The position numbers were made by a program, and so were the translations under genes. This document shows, piece by piece, positions 21,801 through 32,399 of a stretch of 64,000 bases of DNA; the first letter of the stretch is position 1; every line of letters begins with the position of its first letter. The stretch is from NCBI GenBank assembly GCA_037127315.1, contig JBBBDQ010001279.1:1491001-1555000 (forward strand), given 5' to 3'. The notes below the pieces were generated by a model. That model was given only the letters and a program-made list of their open reading frames with translations, was not told where the DNA came from and did not search any database. Source of the DNA: Ascarosepion bandense (lineage: Eukaryota > Mollusca > Cephalopoda > Sepiida > Sepiidae).

Positions 21801-22860
21801 CTCGAATCTAATCCATCTCCTTTAATCCAATACATCTCCCTAAATAGAACCCATCTCCCTAAATCCCATCCACATCCCTAAATCTCATTCACAACCCTAA
21901 ATCCCATTCATTTTCTTAAATCCCATCCATCTATCTGAAACCCATCCATCTCCTTAAATCCAAACAAATCTACCTGAATCTAATCTATCTGTCTAAATCC
22001 CATCAATTTTTCTTAATCCCATCCATTTCCGGAAATTCAATTTATTTCCCTAAGTTCCATCCATTTCACTAAATCCTATCATTCTCCCCGAAGTCTATAC
22101 CTCTTCCTTAATTCCATCTACCTGCTAAAATCCAATCCCTCTCCTTGAATCTTGTCCATCTTCCTAAATCCTATCAATTTCCCTAAATCCAATCTATTTT
22201 CCCAAATTCTACCCCTCTCTCAAAATCATCCATCTTGAATCTCTCTAAATCTAATTTATTTCTCTGAATCCAATTCACTTTTCTAAATCCCATTCATTTT
22301 CCTAAATCCCATCCATCTCCTAAATTCAAACCATCTCTCTAGATCCCTCCCATCTCCTTATATTCTATCCTTCTGTCTAAATCCCATCCATCTCCCTAAT
22401 TTCGTTCCATATTCCTAAATCTTTCCCTCTCCCTGAATAAATCCTTCTCTTTTAATCTCATCCAGCTCCCTAAATCCTATTCATTTTTCTGAATCCCATC
22501 CATCTCTTTAGATCCCATCCATCTTCCTAAATTCGATCCATCTCCTTGAATCTTATCTCTCCCCTTAATTCCATCTACTTCCCTAAATCCCATCCATCTC
22601 CATAAATCCAGTCTACTTTCTTAATCCGATTCATCTCCCTTAATTGCATCCACCTCTCAATCCAATCCATCTCTCTAAATCCCATCCACCTCCCTAAATC
22701 CCATTTTTCTGAATCCTATATCTCTCCCTCAATCTCCTCCACCTCCCTAAATCCCATCCATCTTCTTGAATCCCACCCATCTTCCTAAATCTGATCCATC
22801 TTCCTAAATCTGATCCATCTTCCTGATTTCTATCCACTACTTATCCTTTCTTCGGCATCC
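21800..22860. repeat. 19-20-bp minisatellite, right block
   Basis: About 50 degenerate units of CCCTAAATCCCATCCATCT type. No open frame of interest. Confidence 0.85.
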
Positions 22861-22960
22861 TCTATACCTTGTTTTTTTTTTTTTGTTTTTGTTTTTTTAA
22901 ACCACCTGTGTACTAGTGGCAGCCCTGCCTTGCTTGGGGGTGAAATGATTAGAAAAAACA
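22860..22960 (+). mobile_element. LINE-A tail scrap
   Basis: Only the terminal block is present (ACTAGTGGCAGCCCTGCC, TTGCTTGGGGGTGAAATGAT, then an A-run). Confidence 0.6.
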
Positions 22961-23094
22961 TCTTGTGAGGGAAATCAAGTTTCATGCAAATTTTCTCAAA
23001 AATATATTCTATTTTGAAAATGGTGACCTATTTGAGAGAGGTAGCCAAGAATGATTTTTTTACGGCTTGTATAGGTTATTTAAAGCAGAAACAT

Positions 23095-24240
23095 ATTTGT
23101 GACTGGAGTCGAGCTGCCAGGTTGGAATTAATTACATTGCAGATTCTCCTTTGGATTTAATCGCGAACTCCGAGATGAATAGCAGGGGCGCCTGACCAGA
23201 TATGACAGCAGTATTCAATGGACAGGTGCATGGGTGATTTATATATGCGTAAGATGGATTCCGGCGAGAAAAACTTATTCGCCCGATACAGTGACTCAAT
23301 CTTCTTAGCAGTAGATTTTTTGAGGTCGGCTGTGAGAGTGTGGCCAAGGAGGCGCAGTGTATTTTTTTCCGGGAGGTCAGTTTGATCCATGCTGATGTGT
23401 GTGGTGTGGAGAGGTGTAGCAGAAATTGTCTATGGTGGTTGAAGGATAGCAGCTTCGTTTTGGAAGCATTAAAATTTACGAACCATTTCTTACCCCAGTC
23501 CACTACAGATTGAAGGTCCGCTTCAAGATCAGCACCGAGGTTAGCTTTGTCAGCTTTGGCAGATTTCTTATTGAGGCAGGAGTAAATGGTGGTGTCATTA
23601 GCATAAATGACTACTTGGGATCTGATCACATCAGGAAGATCATGGTTGAAAATCAGAAAAGCCTCGGACCTAGGATAGGGTCCTGGGGTACACCCGAGTT
23701 CGTATGATAGGATTTGGTGGCCTGCTCATTCTACACGATATTCATTATGCGGTTTGATAGGAAAGATTAGATCAAATCAAACAAGCGTCCAGTTATACTA
23801 TAGCCCTGTAGTTTTCTCAAAAGATCAGAGTGCCAAACTCAAACGCTTTGAAGATATCCAGGGCAACAGCTCTAGATTCACTGTTCATATCGAGAGCCTG
23901 GTATTCGGTTCGGTAATGGTTGTTAGCATATCAGCGGTTGACCTGACGAAGGGGAAGCCGCGCTGTCTGTCAGAGAATAGGTTATGGGCTATGAGATGTT
24001 GAACTAATTCAGCATTGATGATGACCTCGAACACCTTGCCGAAAATTGGATGGAGGCTGATAGGGCAATAATTAGAGGAGTCCGAGAGTTCTTAAATACA
24101 GAAACCACCGAGGAGGACTTCCAGCAGGCAGGAAAGCAAGAAGAAGAGAGGCAGTAATTATAGAGTTTTGAGGGGACAGAAGAGAGTTCAGGGGCACATT
24201 TCTTCATGACGATGACTGGGATTTCGCCACCTCCGCACGC
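23095..24240 (-). pseudogene. LINE-A reverse transcriptase fragment
   Basis: On the minus strand the frame 23629-23132 holds the palm segment SQVVIYANDTTIYSCLNKKS (YADD changed to YAND) and NFNASKTKLLSFNHHRQ, followed by thumb sequence in a shifted frame (MDQTDLPEKNTLRLLGHTLT). Upstream (to 24240) further reverse-transcriptase sequence is present with several frameshifts. The C-terminal tail is missing. Confidence 0.8.
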
Positions 24241-24399
24241 CTTATGGGAGTCAAGTTTGGAAATTATGTTGGAGACCAGAAATGGGGTTATGTATACACC
24301 TTTCAGTTGAGACTCAGTTCTATGACAGTGAATATAAATAAATTGTCATTCAGATATGTGCTACATGGTATAAATCCCATTTTCGAAAGTGAATGTAAT

Positions 24400-25050
24400 A
24401 AACTTGACAGGAATTCGAACACGGTGCCTCATAATTAAATATAAATTTGTATTCTACTACTGATCTAGAGCTAAGGGGAAAGAGATGGATTCATACCTTT
24501 CCCAAGATTGTTACAGGTAAATGAATGTAATGCTCGACTGGAATTCGAACTCGGCTCTCCAATTTTTTAATCTGAGCCGCTACGTAACCTTTTGACAATC
24601 GGTTATAATAATAAGAAAGATAACAGAGATTGATTCATAACCTTTTCAAGGTTATTAGTACGTAAGTGAATATATTGAAGTCAACTGGAATTCGAACTCG
24701 GCTCTCCAATTCCTCCATCTGAGCCATTATTCTACAGTGTCTCTTAATAAGCCCACATAATAATAAGAAAGAAAGAAGAGATGGATTCATAATTTACCAA
24801 GGGTATTAGCACGTAAGTGAATGTAATGAACTCAACTGGAATTCAAACTCAGCTCTCTGATTCCTCAATCCAAGCTGCTATCCATTACTCCACCATGCCT
24901 CCTAATAAGCACACATAATAATAAGAAAGAAAGAAGAGATGGATTCATACCTTTACCAAGGGTATTAGTATGTAAGTGAATGTAATGATCTTAACTGGAA
25001 TTCGAACTTAGGTCTCTAATTCCTCAATCCGAGCCGTTATATTCACATCA
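24400..25050 (-). repeat. Tandem array of SINE-G heads
   Basis: GGAATTCGAAC recurs at about 24412, 24541, 24688, 24839 and 24998 (steps of roughly 130-160 bp). Each unit carries the reversed SINE-G head and first body block (TACCAAGGGTATTAG...GTAAGTGAATGTAATGA) with a shared AATAATAAGAAAGAAAGAAG spacer. The 3' half of SINE-G is absent in every unit. Confidence 0.8.
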
Positions 25051-25430
25051 TGGTAAAATATGAGTTTGTGTGAAGTATTTTTAAAATATTTATTTATTTT
25101 TACAATTGTATAAGGTGAATAATTGAATTTCTACTAGAGTCATTTTTCTCATCAACTCCTTGCTTGTTAACTTTGAAAAATTCTCTTTAGTAATATTATT
25201 TACCGTAACACAGACACATGGGAAATACTGCCTGTTTTCTTTTTCCATTGCACAAATCTATTTGCATTTTAAATCAGGTTTGAAAACACAAAATCTTTTG
25301 ATCATGCTATTTTAACAATTATTGCCTTGGAATGTTTCAACTCAATAATTTTTTCCAATAGGCGGTTTTTGAACATGATTTTGATTTATACATGACTGAA
25401 AATTCTTTCAAGGAGTCTATCTATAACTTG
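25050..25430. other. No gene seen
   Basis: AT-rich sequence without recognisable repeat or exon. Confidence 0.4.
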
Positions 25431-26100
25431 GCATCTCGACTTCAATCACTTTCTCACCGATGTGACGTGGCTTCCCTCTGTCTTTTCAACAAACATTTTC
25501 ATGGCAACTGCTCTGGTGCCCCGTTCACGTGAATACTAGTATGACATCCAGGTTCCACTGTTGTAACACTGAAATAGTTAAATGCAGCCTCCACTTCTAT
25601 TTGAATAGTTTCTTTTTTCGCACTTCCCACTTGAAGAACTCCCTTCCGTTTACATGCTTCCCCGACAAGTGCAACCTTTAAAAATGTAAATGCAATGTAA
25701 ACTGTCATTTTTTTGTCTTCTTAGATATAATTAATCTTTTATCCTTTCTTCAATACAACCTGTACTCAGTCTTTTCTTTCACTGTATTTACTAGCCTTCC
25801 CACGCAAGGCCGGATGTGACACATGGTCATTTTAAAGTGGGTATTCCCGGCCATATAGCCGGACCCAAAAAATGTCTGTCTATTTTTACCGAGTCGTGGC
25901 TCTACCCTTCGGCGGAACCACGACTGGGTTTGTGCTCTCTGCTCGGAAGCAGAGAGCGCCCTCTGCCCGAAGGCAGAGAGCTGACAGTGAGAAATGCTGT
26001 CGCAGCGAGTAAATACCCACTCTGACAATCAGTCTTTTCTTTCACTGTAACCCTCTGGGCACCAATGACAGTCACGCCTTGCTTCGGGGAAAAAGATAAA
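25430..26100 (+). pseudogene. LINE-A 3' end, split by an R7 insertion
   Basis: A diverged LINE-A C-terminal fragment (CTTCAATCACTTTCTCACCG, CGTGGCTTCCCTCTGTC) runs to 25786, is interrupted by R7, and resumes at 26050 with the LINE-A terminal block (CACCAATGACAGTCACGCC, TTGCTTCGGGG). The frame is destroyed. Confidence 0.75.
25787..26028 (+). mobile_element. R7 element with 21-bp target-site duplication
   Basis: A 242-bp insertion flanked by perfect 21-bp direct repeats (25766-25786 and 26029-26049). It has no A-tail and no open frame. It is rich in hairpins: GTGGGTATT pairs with AATACCCAC near the two ends; CCGAGTCGTGG with CCACGACTGGG; GCTCTCTGCT with AGCAGAGAGC; CTCTGCC with GGCAGAG. Related copies at 2.87 and 31.05-31.48 kb. 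The long duplication suggests insertion by nicking and target-primed synthesis; the class is not known to me. Confidence 0.8.
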
Positions 26101-26428
26101 AGAAAATAAAGAAAATAGTTTCGTGTGTGTTCTGCGAATTTAAATGCGTTTGACTTAAAATTGAAAATAGAGGAAAGTGAGATGCGTTTTCATCATTTGA
26201 TGGTCTTCTATTTCCTAAATAAAAAAAAAGATGTCATTCTATAAACAGCAAAACGTATATGTGCCGTTTATTGAGATGATGCCATAGCTTAAAAATGATT
26301 TACAATAACCCGGGTCACACGAAACAGATATCTGTAGCTTCAAAGATTGCAATATGAGTTCTGGTAAAAAAATGTTTACTGAGACATTAGGTTTATAAGT
26401 CGAAGAAATTCATACACTGATGTTCCTA
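26100..26428. other. No gene seen
   Basis: AT-rich sequence without supported features. Confidence 0.4.
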
Positions 26429-26495
26429 AGGACAAATGGCCTAGTCGATATAGGCGCTGGTTAGTGACCCAAAGAGTTTTGAGTTTGGATGTATC
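26428..26495 (+). mobile_element. RZ-2 head fragment
   Basis: CTAAGGACAAATGGCCTAGT and GTTAGTGACCCAAAGAGTT match the tRNA-like head of RZ-2 (compare 27.57 kb). It is cut off where the hammerhead palindrome begins. Confidence 0.6.
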
Positions 26496-26498
26496 AAG

Positions 26499-26542
26499 CC
26501 ACACTGATGAGCTGTGATACAGCGAAACAGGTTTGTATGTGG
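26499..26542 (+). ncRNA. Complete hammerhead ribozyme motif (RZ-1 type)
   Basis: Stem I CCACA (26499-26503) pairs with TGTGG (26538-26542). Core CTGATGA 26504-26510; stem II 26511-26523 (GCTGT-GAT-ACAGC); GAAA 26524-26527; stem III from A26527-T36, C-G, A-T and G-T pairs; cleavage triplet GTA ending at 26537. All conserved residues are present. Relative to the 17.6-kb copy, stem I changed CCGTA/TGCGG to CCACA/TGTGG with pairing kept. Confidence 0.85.
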
Positions 26543-26554
26543 TTGACTAGTCAA

Positions 26555-26598
26555 CCACATACAAGCCTGTTTCGCTGTATCACAGCTCATCAGTGTGG
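26555..26598 (-). ncRNA. Complete hammerhead ribozyme motif, opposite strand
   Basis: The mirror image of the motif at 26499-26542 in a palindrome centred between 26548 and 26549. It has the same core, stems and GTA site. The one difference (loop of stem III, GGCT against GGTT) shows that the arms are not identical. Confidence 0.85.
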
Positions 26599-26611
26599 AT
26601 AGACACATCCA

Positions 26612-26615
26612 AATT

Positions 26616-26662
<47 letters not shown>
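26612..26662. repeat. (TA)n microsatellite
   Basis: A TA run between the hammerhead palindrome and a minus-strand RZ-2 copy. Confidence 0.95.
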
Positions 26663-26666
<4 letters not shown>

Positions 26667-26945
26667 AGGACTATTGTCCTCATCTTTATTGCCATGTTTC
26701 GGCCGTTGTATGCTCCGGCCTTCTTCAGGTGCTAGAAATTTCGAACCGAACCCTTTATTTCGATCACTGGGGTATATAATTCTCATTCCATGTGCGATGA
26801 TACTTCCGGTAGTTATCTCCCTTTAACTTAACTCTCTAAGTTTTTTCATCACTGCTGTAGGCCGGTATTGAACTCACAACTCTTTGGGTCAATTTACTGG
26901 ACTAACCAACGACTATATCCATGTGTCCTTGAGGACATCAGTGTA
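26663..26945 (-). mobile_element. RZ-2 copy with small hammerhead tail
   Basis: On the minus strand it runs from the tRNA-like head (ACACATGG...GTTGGTTAGTCCAGTAAATT, B box GAGTTCAATACCGGC) through GAGTTAAGTTAAAGGGAGAT to the ribozyme at 26693-26736 and the tail GAGGACAATAGTCC. About 283 bp, non-coding. Confidence 0.75.
26693..26736 (-). ncRNA. Small hammerhead-like motif with intact stem II
   Basis: On the minus strand: CAC, core CTGAAGA, a single A, stem II GGCC paired with GGCC around GGAGCATACAAC, then GAAAC. The next triplet is ATG where the family has GTC, so the cleavage site or stem I partner is mutated. Confidence 0.6.
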
Positions 26946-27184
26946 TGAATTTCTGGGATATATAAACCCCATAACTGCAATCTTTAACGCTAATGATCTT
27001 CTCTAGCACTCCGTATTACTAGTTCCCATATTGTATTCATTTCTATGCTTGGCCGGCTAAGGAGATTTTTGTGGCTTAGCATATGCGATGATTCCTTTAG
27101 TTTATGGAGTTCTCTATCATTTCTTTCAACTTCTTCGCATAGGGCGGGGGAGGATGAATAACGGACTACACCAGTGGTGAACAA
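26946..27184. other. No gene seen
   Basis: Sequence between two RZ-2 copies with no supported feature. Confidence 0.35.
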
Positions 27185-27414
27185 ATAACTTTGAGAGTTG
27201 AGTTTAAGGGAGTTAACTACATGGTTACCAAAAGTGGCATCGCACGTGGAATAAGAATGATATACCTCAGTGATAGAAATAAAAGCTTTGGTTCGAATTT
27301 CCTAGCACTTGAAGAAGACAGGAGCGTGCAACGGCCCAAACTTCACAAACATGTCAATAAAGATGAGGACAACAGTCCGAACTATATGAATAATTTTAAT
27401 ACTACCTAATCTCA

Positions 27415-27420
<6 letters not shown>
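27185..27420 (+). mobile_element. RZ-2 copy, 5'-truncated
   Basis: Matches the RZ-2 body (GAGAGTTGAGTTTAAGGGAG) and tail (TCCTAGCACTTGAAGAAGAC, AACGGCCCAAACTTCA). The ribozyme core is damaged (CTTGAAGA, GAAA lost). It ends at a (TA)n tract (27419-27460). Confidence 0.7.
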
Positions 27421-27460
<40 letters not shown>

Positions 27461-27474
27461 TTGAGATAAGGTGG

Positions 27475-27870
27475 TGTAATTATTTACACTATTTACATTG
27501 TTCGGACTGTTGTCCTCATCTCGGTTGCCATATTAAATTATTAAATGGAGACCTAACCATATTCAAGAACACATGGCCTAGTGGATAAAAGCGTTGGTTA
27601 AATCCAGTGTCTTGACTCAAAGAGTTGTGAGTTCAATTCCTGGCTACGGCAGAGGTAAACAAAAACGTTGCGAGTTGAGTTAAATGGAGATAACTAAGAC
27701 ATCCAAAAGGGGTATGACTCACGGAACGAGGAACTAGAGCAATCTACTCCGGTGTACGAAATAAAAGATTCAGGTCGAAATTCCTTTCACCTGAAGAAGG
27801 CCAGAGCGTACAGTTGCTGAAACATCATGAATATAGCAACGAAGGTGAGGACAACAGCCCGAACAATATA
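27475..27870. mobile_element. RZ-2 pair: reversed tail then a full plus-strand copy
   Basis: 27475-27535 is an RZ-2 tail on the minus strand (TTCGGACTGTTGTCCTCATC). 27560-27870 is a full plus-strand copy: head GAACACATGGCCTAGTGGAT, B box GAGTTCAATTCCTGG, body GTTGCGAGTTGAGTTAAATG, small hammerhead, tail GGTGAGGACAACAGCCCGAA. It is the best full-length RZ-2 reference in the window. Confidence 0.8.
27787..27830 (+). ncRNA. Small hammerhead-like motif
   Basis: CAC, core CTGAAGA (27791-27797), A, stem II GGCC...TTGCT partly decayed, GAAAC then ATC and ATG. The family pattern is clear but stem I and stem II are eroded. Confidence 0.5.
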
Positions 27871-27887
27871 TATATATATATATATAT

Positions 27888-28140
27888 TACGAAATCCCAT
27901 GGAAAGTTACGAAATGTTATTAACTGACATATTTTTTAAATTTATTTGTTTAAACATTATTATTATTATTTTTTTTTTTTGCGATAAATACTTTCTTGGT
28001 AAATGTTCGAACGAGCTCTTCGCTATAGTCGCTAGACTTTTGTTAATTTGGGGTGCACCGGTTAAAAAATTCTTGTCTAATGGATTAAAAAGTTGGTATA
28101 TCTAGTGTCATAGTAATTGTGAGTTCCAACCCTGGATCGA
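27888..28140 (+). mobile_element. SINE-L scrap plus tRNA-like fragment
   Basis: ACGAAATCCCATGGAAAGTT, AACTGACATATTTTTT and TTTGTTTAAACATTATTATT match SINE-L ends. At 28065-28135 a short head-like stretch (TTCTTGTCTAATGGATTAAA, GTGAGTTCCAACCCTGG) recalls RZ-2. Confidence 0.5.
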
Positions 28141-28229
28141 GCAACGCATACTCAGACTATGCAGAAACAGCACGAGCAAGAACTGAATAGGATTTAAAAA
28201 ACCGAAAAAAAGGGACAATACGAAATAAT

Positions 28230-29405
28230 CTTAGACAGTGAAATGAGAACTTCTTCTATGTGCCTTGTCCCTTCAGGACGTAGACGATCATGCCGTTCCA
28301 CGTCTCCCTATCCCTGGTGGCTCTCAGCACGCTTTCCCCAGTTACACGGCACAACCCTCGTTCCGCCATCCACCCACACAGGCCAGTCAAGTACGTTACA
28401 CGCTGTTTTCCCCTGTCTCTCTTTTCCTCTATCTGGCCTGTTAGTATCAGGTTCTCGAAGCCCTCCTTCCTCATTGTGTATCCCAGAAATTTCAGCTGTC
28501 TCATCCTGATACGCTGTATTAATTTCTTTTTCGTTTCCATCCTTTCCAAAAAACTCACCATTGCACACATGCTCGGTCCATGATATTCGCAGCATCCTTC
28601 TGAAGAACCACATTTCTGTTGCTTCAAGTTTTATCCTTCATCTTCGATGATATTGTCCAACATTCACTGTCATATTGAATAAAAAAAAGAAAAGGAAAAG
28701 AATTTTAAATAAATAGTTAATCTTGCAACGACTGCTTTCGTAAAGTAAATTAGTGTACATTGGCAAGGATAGTTTTTTGCATGTGTGCCCAAGTATGTGC
28801 GTATAAATGATTTGTAGGTACGCGGATATACACGCATTTAGTATCAGGTTCTTCAAGCCCTCCTTCCTCGTTGCATGTCCCAGAAACTTCAGCTGTCTCT
28901 TTCCCCTGTTACACTGCGCAACCTCCGTTCCGTCATCCACCCGCACAGGCCAGTCAAGTACGTTACATGCTGTTTTCTTTCGTCTCTTCTTTCCTCTATC
29001 TGGCCTATTAGTATCAGGTTCTTCAAGACCTTCTTCCTCATTGCAAGTCCAAGAAACTTCAGCTGTCTCTTCCTGATACCCAGTATTACTTTCCTTTTCG
29101 TTTCCATCCTTTCTAAAACCTCATCATTGCTCACATGCTCGATCCATATCCACAGAACCCTTCTGTAGAACCACATTTTAGTTGCCTCAAAGTTTTTTCT
29201 TCATCTTTGATAATATTGTCCAGAATTCACTGCCATATTGAAGTACTAACATCACATAGCAATCCAGTACTCTCTTCTTTGTTTCAAGTGCAATTTTCCT
29301 GTCTCTTAATACTTTACTCAGCTTCTGGAATGCGTCCTTTGCCATGCCAATTTGCCTTCGGATTTCTGTGTCGCACCTTCCGTCTTCTGTTAGAACACTT
29401 CCCAG
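28230..29405 (-). pseudogene. LINE-B (RTE-like) 3' part, two tandem broken copies
   Basis: On the minus strand, 29405-28880 encodes GSVLTEDGRCDTEIRRQIGM, LETKKRVLDCYVMLVLQYGS, ERMETKRKV and LTGLCGWMTERRL in shifting frames. After about 28860-28800 a second copy occupies 28640-28230 and ends TRDRETWNGMIVYVLKGQGT. This C-terminal block follows the thumb in RTE-type elements whose proteins are often annotated as endonuclease-reverse transcriptase. Many frameshifts; no catalytic domain. Confidence 0.8.
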
Positions 29406-29429
29406 AATCAACCATAAATAAATGGTTCA

Positions 29430-29540
29430 GTTCAAAATTCTTTGATGGTTAGCCTGATTAGCAGACACTCAAAGAAGGCTGGAGAGAACAAGGACCGAAA
29501 CGTTGTGGTCATAGCAACAGAAATTAATTGGTCTGATTGG
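29430..29540 (+). mobile_element. Element tail with hammerhead-like remnant
   Basis: GACACTCAAAGAAGGCTGGA, then GGACCGAAACGTTGTGG and TCATAGCAACAGAAATTAAT parallel the tail of the RZ-2/RZ-3 type. The core has decayed (CTCAAAGA). Which element it belonged to is unclear. Confidence 0.45.
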
Positions 29541-30130
29541 GTGAGAGTGTCATAATAAGATTCATCAGAAACTCAGAACACTTCTAAATATGGAATCAAA
29601 GATATAGTCAATATATTTTATTTGAATGACTTTAATAAGGATGAGTACTTTACACGGTTGTTAAAAATTTGGTAGGCTTGGTAGTTAGTTTGAGTCGTAC
29701 TTTGATACTAGACGTCATTTTTGTTGGCAGCTGTCGAAAATGTGGTTGCTTTGTTGCTGTGCAAATATGCCGTTTATTTCGGCCATCAAAAAGGGCGGGA
29801 AAATGTATCAGCATACGACCGCTTAGATTAACACTAGACACGTTCAGACTCAGTTTCTGGCTGTCTCTCTTCGCTTGGCCGCTTATATACATTTTTGAAA
29901 TGATCCAGACAGCTTGGGCGCGACGCTCGGTTCGACTAAAATCAAAAGTTTTCTTGTTGTTTTAATTGGCCAAAATGAGTTTATTTTCCGGTGATGATTT
30001 CTTTTCATAGCGTAAGTTTTGCATGGAGCCTCTCTTGTTGTGGTCTATTTCTAGTCACAATAAACTAGACACTGCATCAGCGAACTTACGTTTCGCAACT
30101 ATAGTTCGGTCTTTTCTTCTTTTTATGTGA
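29540..30130. other. No gene seen
   Basis: Moderate-GC sequence with open frames on both strands but no recognised domain or repeat. Confidence 0.4.
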
Positions 30131-30139
30131 GAGTTGCGT

Positions 30140-30694
30140 TCTCATTAAGGAAAACGAAAGATAGAGAGAGACAGAGTAGAGATAAAGAGAGAGAGAAAAT
30201 AGAGAAAGAGACTGATAGAGAGACAGATAGAGATATATAGAGAGATATAGAGTGACAGAAAGATAGAAATAGAGAGATATAGAGACAGAGATAGTGACAG
30301 AAAAATAGAGAGAGATAGAGAGACAGATATATACAGATAGAGAGAGAGAAAAAGAGAGATAGATAGAGACAGAGATAGAGAGAGATAGTGAGACAATGAT
30401 ATATAAAAAGAGAGAAATTAAAGAGGTAGAAAGAGAGAGGGAGAGAGAAATAGAGAAACAGAAATATAGAGAGACAGAGTGGAGATAAAGAAAAAATAGA
30501 GAAAGAGACAGAGAGACAGATAGAGATATATAGAGAGACAGAAACAGAGACAGTAAAATAGAGAGAGAGATAGAGAGACAGATATAGAGAGATAGAGATA
30601 GAGAGAGAAAAAGTGAGAAATATAGATAGACAGATATATATATATATAGTGAGACACATAGAGATATATAAAAAGAGAGAAATTAAATAGGTAG

Positions 30695-30733
<39 letters not shown>

Positions 30734-30972
30734 AATAAAGAAACAGAGATAGAGAGACAGATATATATATATATAGCAAGAGAGAAATAGAGAAAGAGAT
30801 AGAGAGCTAGATATGTATAGAGAATGGGAAATAAGATAGAGGCAGAGATAGAGAGAGTGAAAAATAGAGGAAGTGAGCGATAGAGAAACAGATATAAATA
30901 TATGGAGAAAGATAAATAGAGAGAGAAACAAAGAGAGATAGAGACAAACATAGAGAGAGAGAGTTTTGTCAA
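30140..30972. repeat. Long GA-rich polypurine tract (about 830 bp)
   Basis: Imperfect GAGA/GATA/GACA short tandem repeat. It produces Leu/Ser-rich open frames of up to 218 codons on the minus strand, which are artefacts of the tract. Confidence 0.95.
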
Positions 30973-31049
30973 TTTGTAAAGTCACAGATACAAGAATAAT
31001 AACGCCTTCGAACAACACCGTATCAGACACGAATTTTTCTCAACGCTAC

Positions 31050-31480
31050 TTATATTTAGCTGCCTCCCCAGTTGAGGCAAAATATGGCAAAAAGCCTTTT
31101 TAACCGTACAACTCGAGCAAACATTTTCCCAGATGGCGCTTTACCTTTCAGCGGAGCCTCGTCTGGGTTCCTTTCTGCCCGAAAGCAAAGAGCCCGACAA
31201 TATCAAGAGTAGCGCTCTTCTCAACGCTACTCTGTATTTATCACCTCCCCACCGGGGCGGATGCCCAAGGTGGATGCGACACAAGGTCAATTAAAGTGGG
31301 GATTCCGAGCCCTTAAGCTCAGTCAAAAATATCCTGTAGACACTGCTTAAGGCCGGGTCGGGCTTTTGTCTATTCACCAAAGACGAAATTCTACTCTTCG
31401 GCGGAGCCTTGTCTGGATTCCTATCTGACCGAAGACGTCAAGAGTAGCATTCTTTTCACTACTCCACCGAATGCTTATTA
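31050..31480 (+). mobile_element. R7 element, tandem pair
   Basis: Two adjacent R7-like units: TCTCAACGCTACT recurs near 31037 and 31212, each followed by hairpin arms CAGCGGAGCCTCGTCTGGGT or TCGGCGGAGCCTTGTCTGGA. The second unit has GAGCCCTTAAGCTCAG and AAGGCCGGGTCGGGCTTTTG as at 2.9 kb. Confidence 0.65.
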
Positions 31481-31682
31481 TATGCCCATAAGAATTAAAC
31501 TGCCAAAGTGTTTCCCGACTTTTGGAAGAAATTGGTTTATCTCGGAGTGATAATCACAATTTATCTAAAGAACGACTGTATTGCTCAATACGGTAGAGGT
31601 AATGCAATATTAAAAAGCATTAAAAGCAGCAAATATACAAATTAATAATACGAGATTTATTAGCTTACCGCTAATGATCTGT

Positions 31683-31976
31683 ATTGAACAGGTTAAGAGG
31701 CTCATCCCTTGTTCCCTGTTTAGGATATGGTTTCCGGCTTTTCTCTTTTCCAATCTTCTCACTTTGGTTTCTTTTTTTTTTTTTCAATTGGAGTAGATAG
31801 ATCTATCTATCGCCCGGTTCACACACCACCCACGTCTATTGAACAGGTTAAGAGGCTCATCCCTTGTTCCCTGTTTAGAATGTGGTTTCCGGCTTTCTCT
31901 TTTCCAATCTTTTCACTATTACGTAGCCCCCTACACATCAGTGGCGTTACCGCCTTGCTCGGGGTGATGCGATTAA

Positions 31977-31985
<9 letters not shown>
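31683..31985 (+). mobile_element. LINE-A subfamily 3' UTR with a 155-bp tandem duplication
   Basis: ATTGAACAGGTTAAGAGGCT occurs at 31683 and 31838. Between them lies TTGGAGTAGATAGATCTATC. The element ends TACCGCCTTGCTCGGGGTGA then a (TA)n run. The same tail with three units is at 40.06-40.51 kb (minus) and a diverged piece at 51.65-51.79 kb. Confidence 0.75.
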
Positions 31986-31997
<12 letters not shown>

Positions 31998-32007
<10 letters not shown>

Positions 32008-32076
32008 TGCTTTTACACTTTATCTCGTGACATGTAGAACGTTACGTGATGATGTGTAAAAGCAATTTATATATGG
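31998..32076. repeat. Inverted repeat
   Basis: TAAATTGCTTTTACAC at about 32002-32018 pairs with GTGTAAAAGCAATTTA at about 32056-32072. A (TA)n run precedes it. Confidence 0.75.
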
Positions 32077-32194
32077 GCAGCATGATACCTCAAATTACTT
32101 CAAGACGAGGTCGATTGTGTTTGCTCTCTGGCAATCCGTGTTTAAAACCAAGTCTCAGTAGCGCCATTTTATTCCTACATGACGGGGGGGGGCA

Positions 32195-32221
32195 GAATGA
32201 GAGAGAGAGAGAGAATGAGAG

Positions 32222-32257
<36 letters not shown>

Positions 32258-32270
32258 AGAGAGAGAATGG
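32195..32270. repeat. GAGAGAAT microsatellite
   Basis: A GA-rich simple repeat with interspersed GAATGA units. Confidence 0.9.
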
Positions 32271-32399
32271 GTTATCAAAGAAAGCAAATGCTTTATTTTA
32301 ATTTTCATATTTTATTTTTTATATTTGGGCACAGCACAAATGTTCGGAAAGTAATATGGCGTTTTGGAAACGGGATAAAAACAAATTTAAATAAAGAAG

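Noticed and set aside
29669..29965. 98-codon plus-strand frame with hydrophobic segments
   Set aside because: Overlaps an equally open minus frame and shows no family motif.
30123..31030. Long Leu/Ser-rich minus-strand frames (up to 218 codons)
   Set aside because: Translation of a GA-rich simple-sequence tract; no domain or start context.
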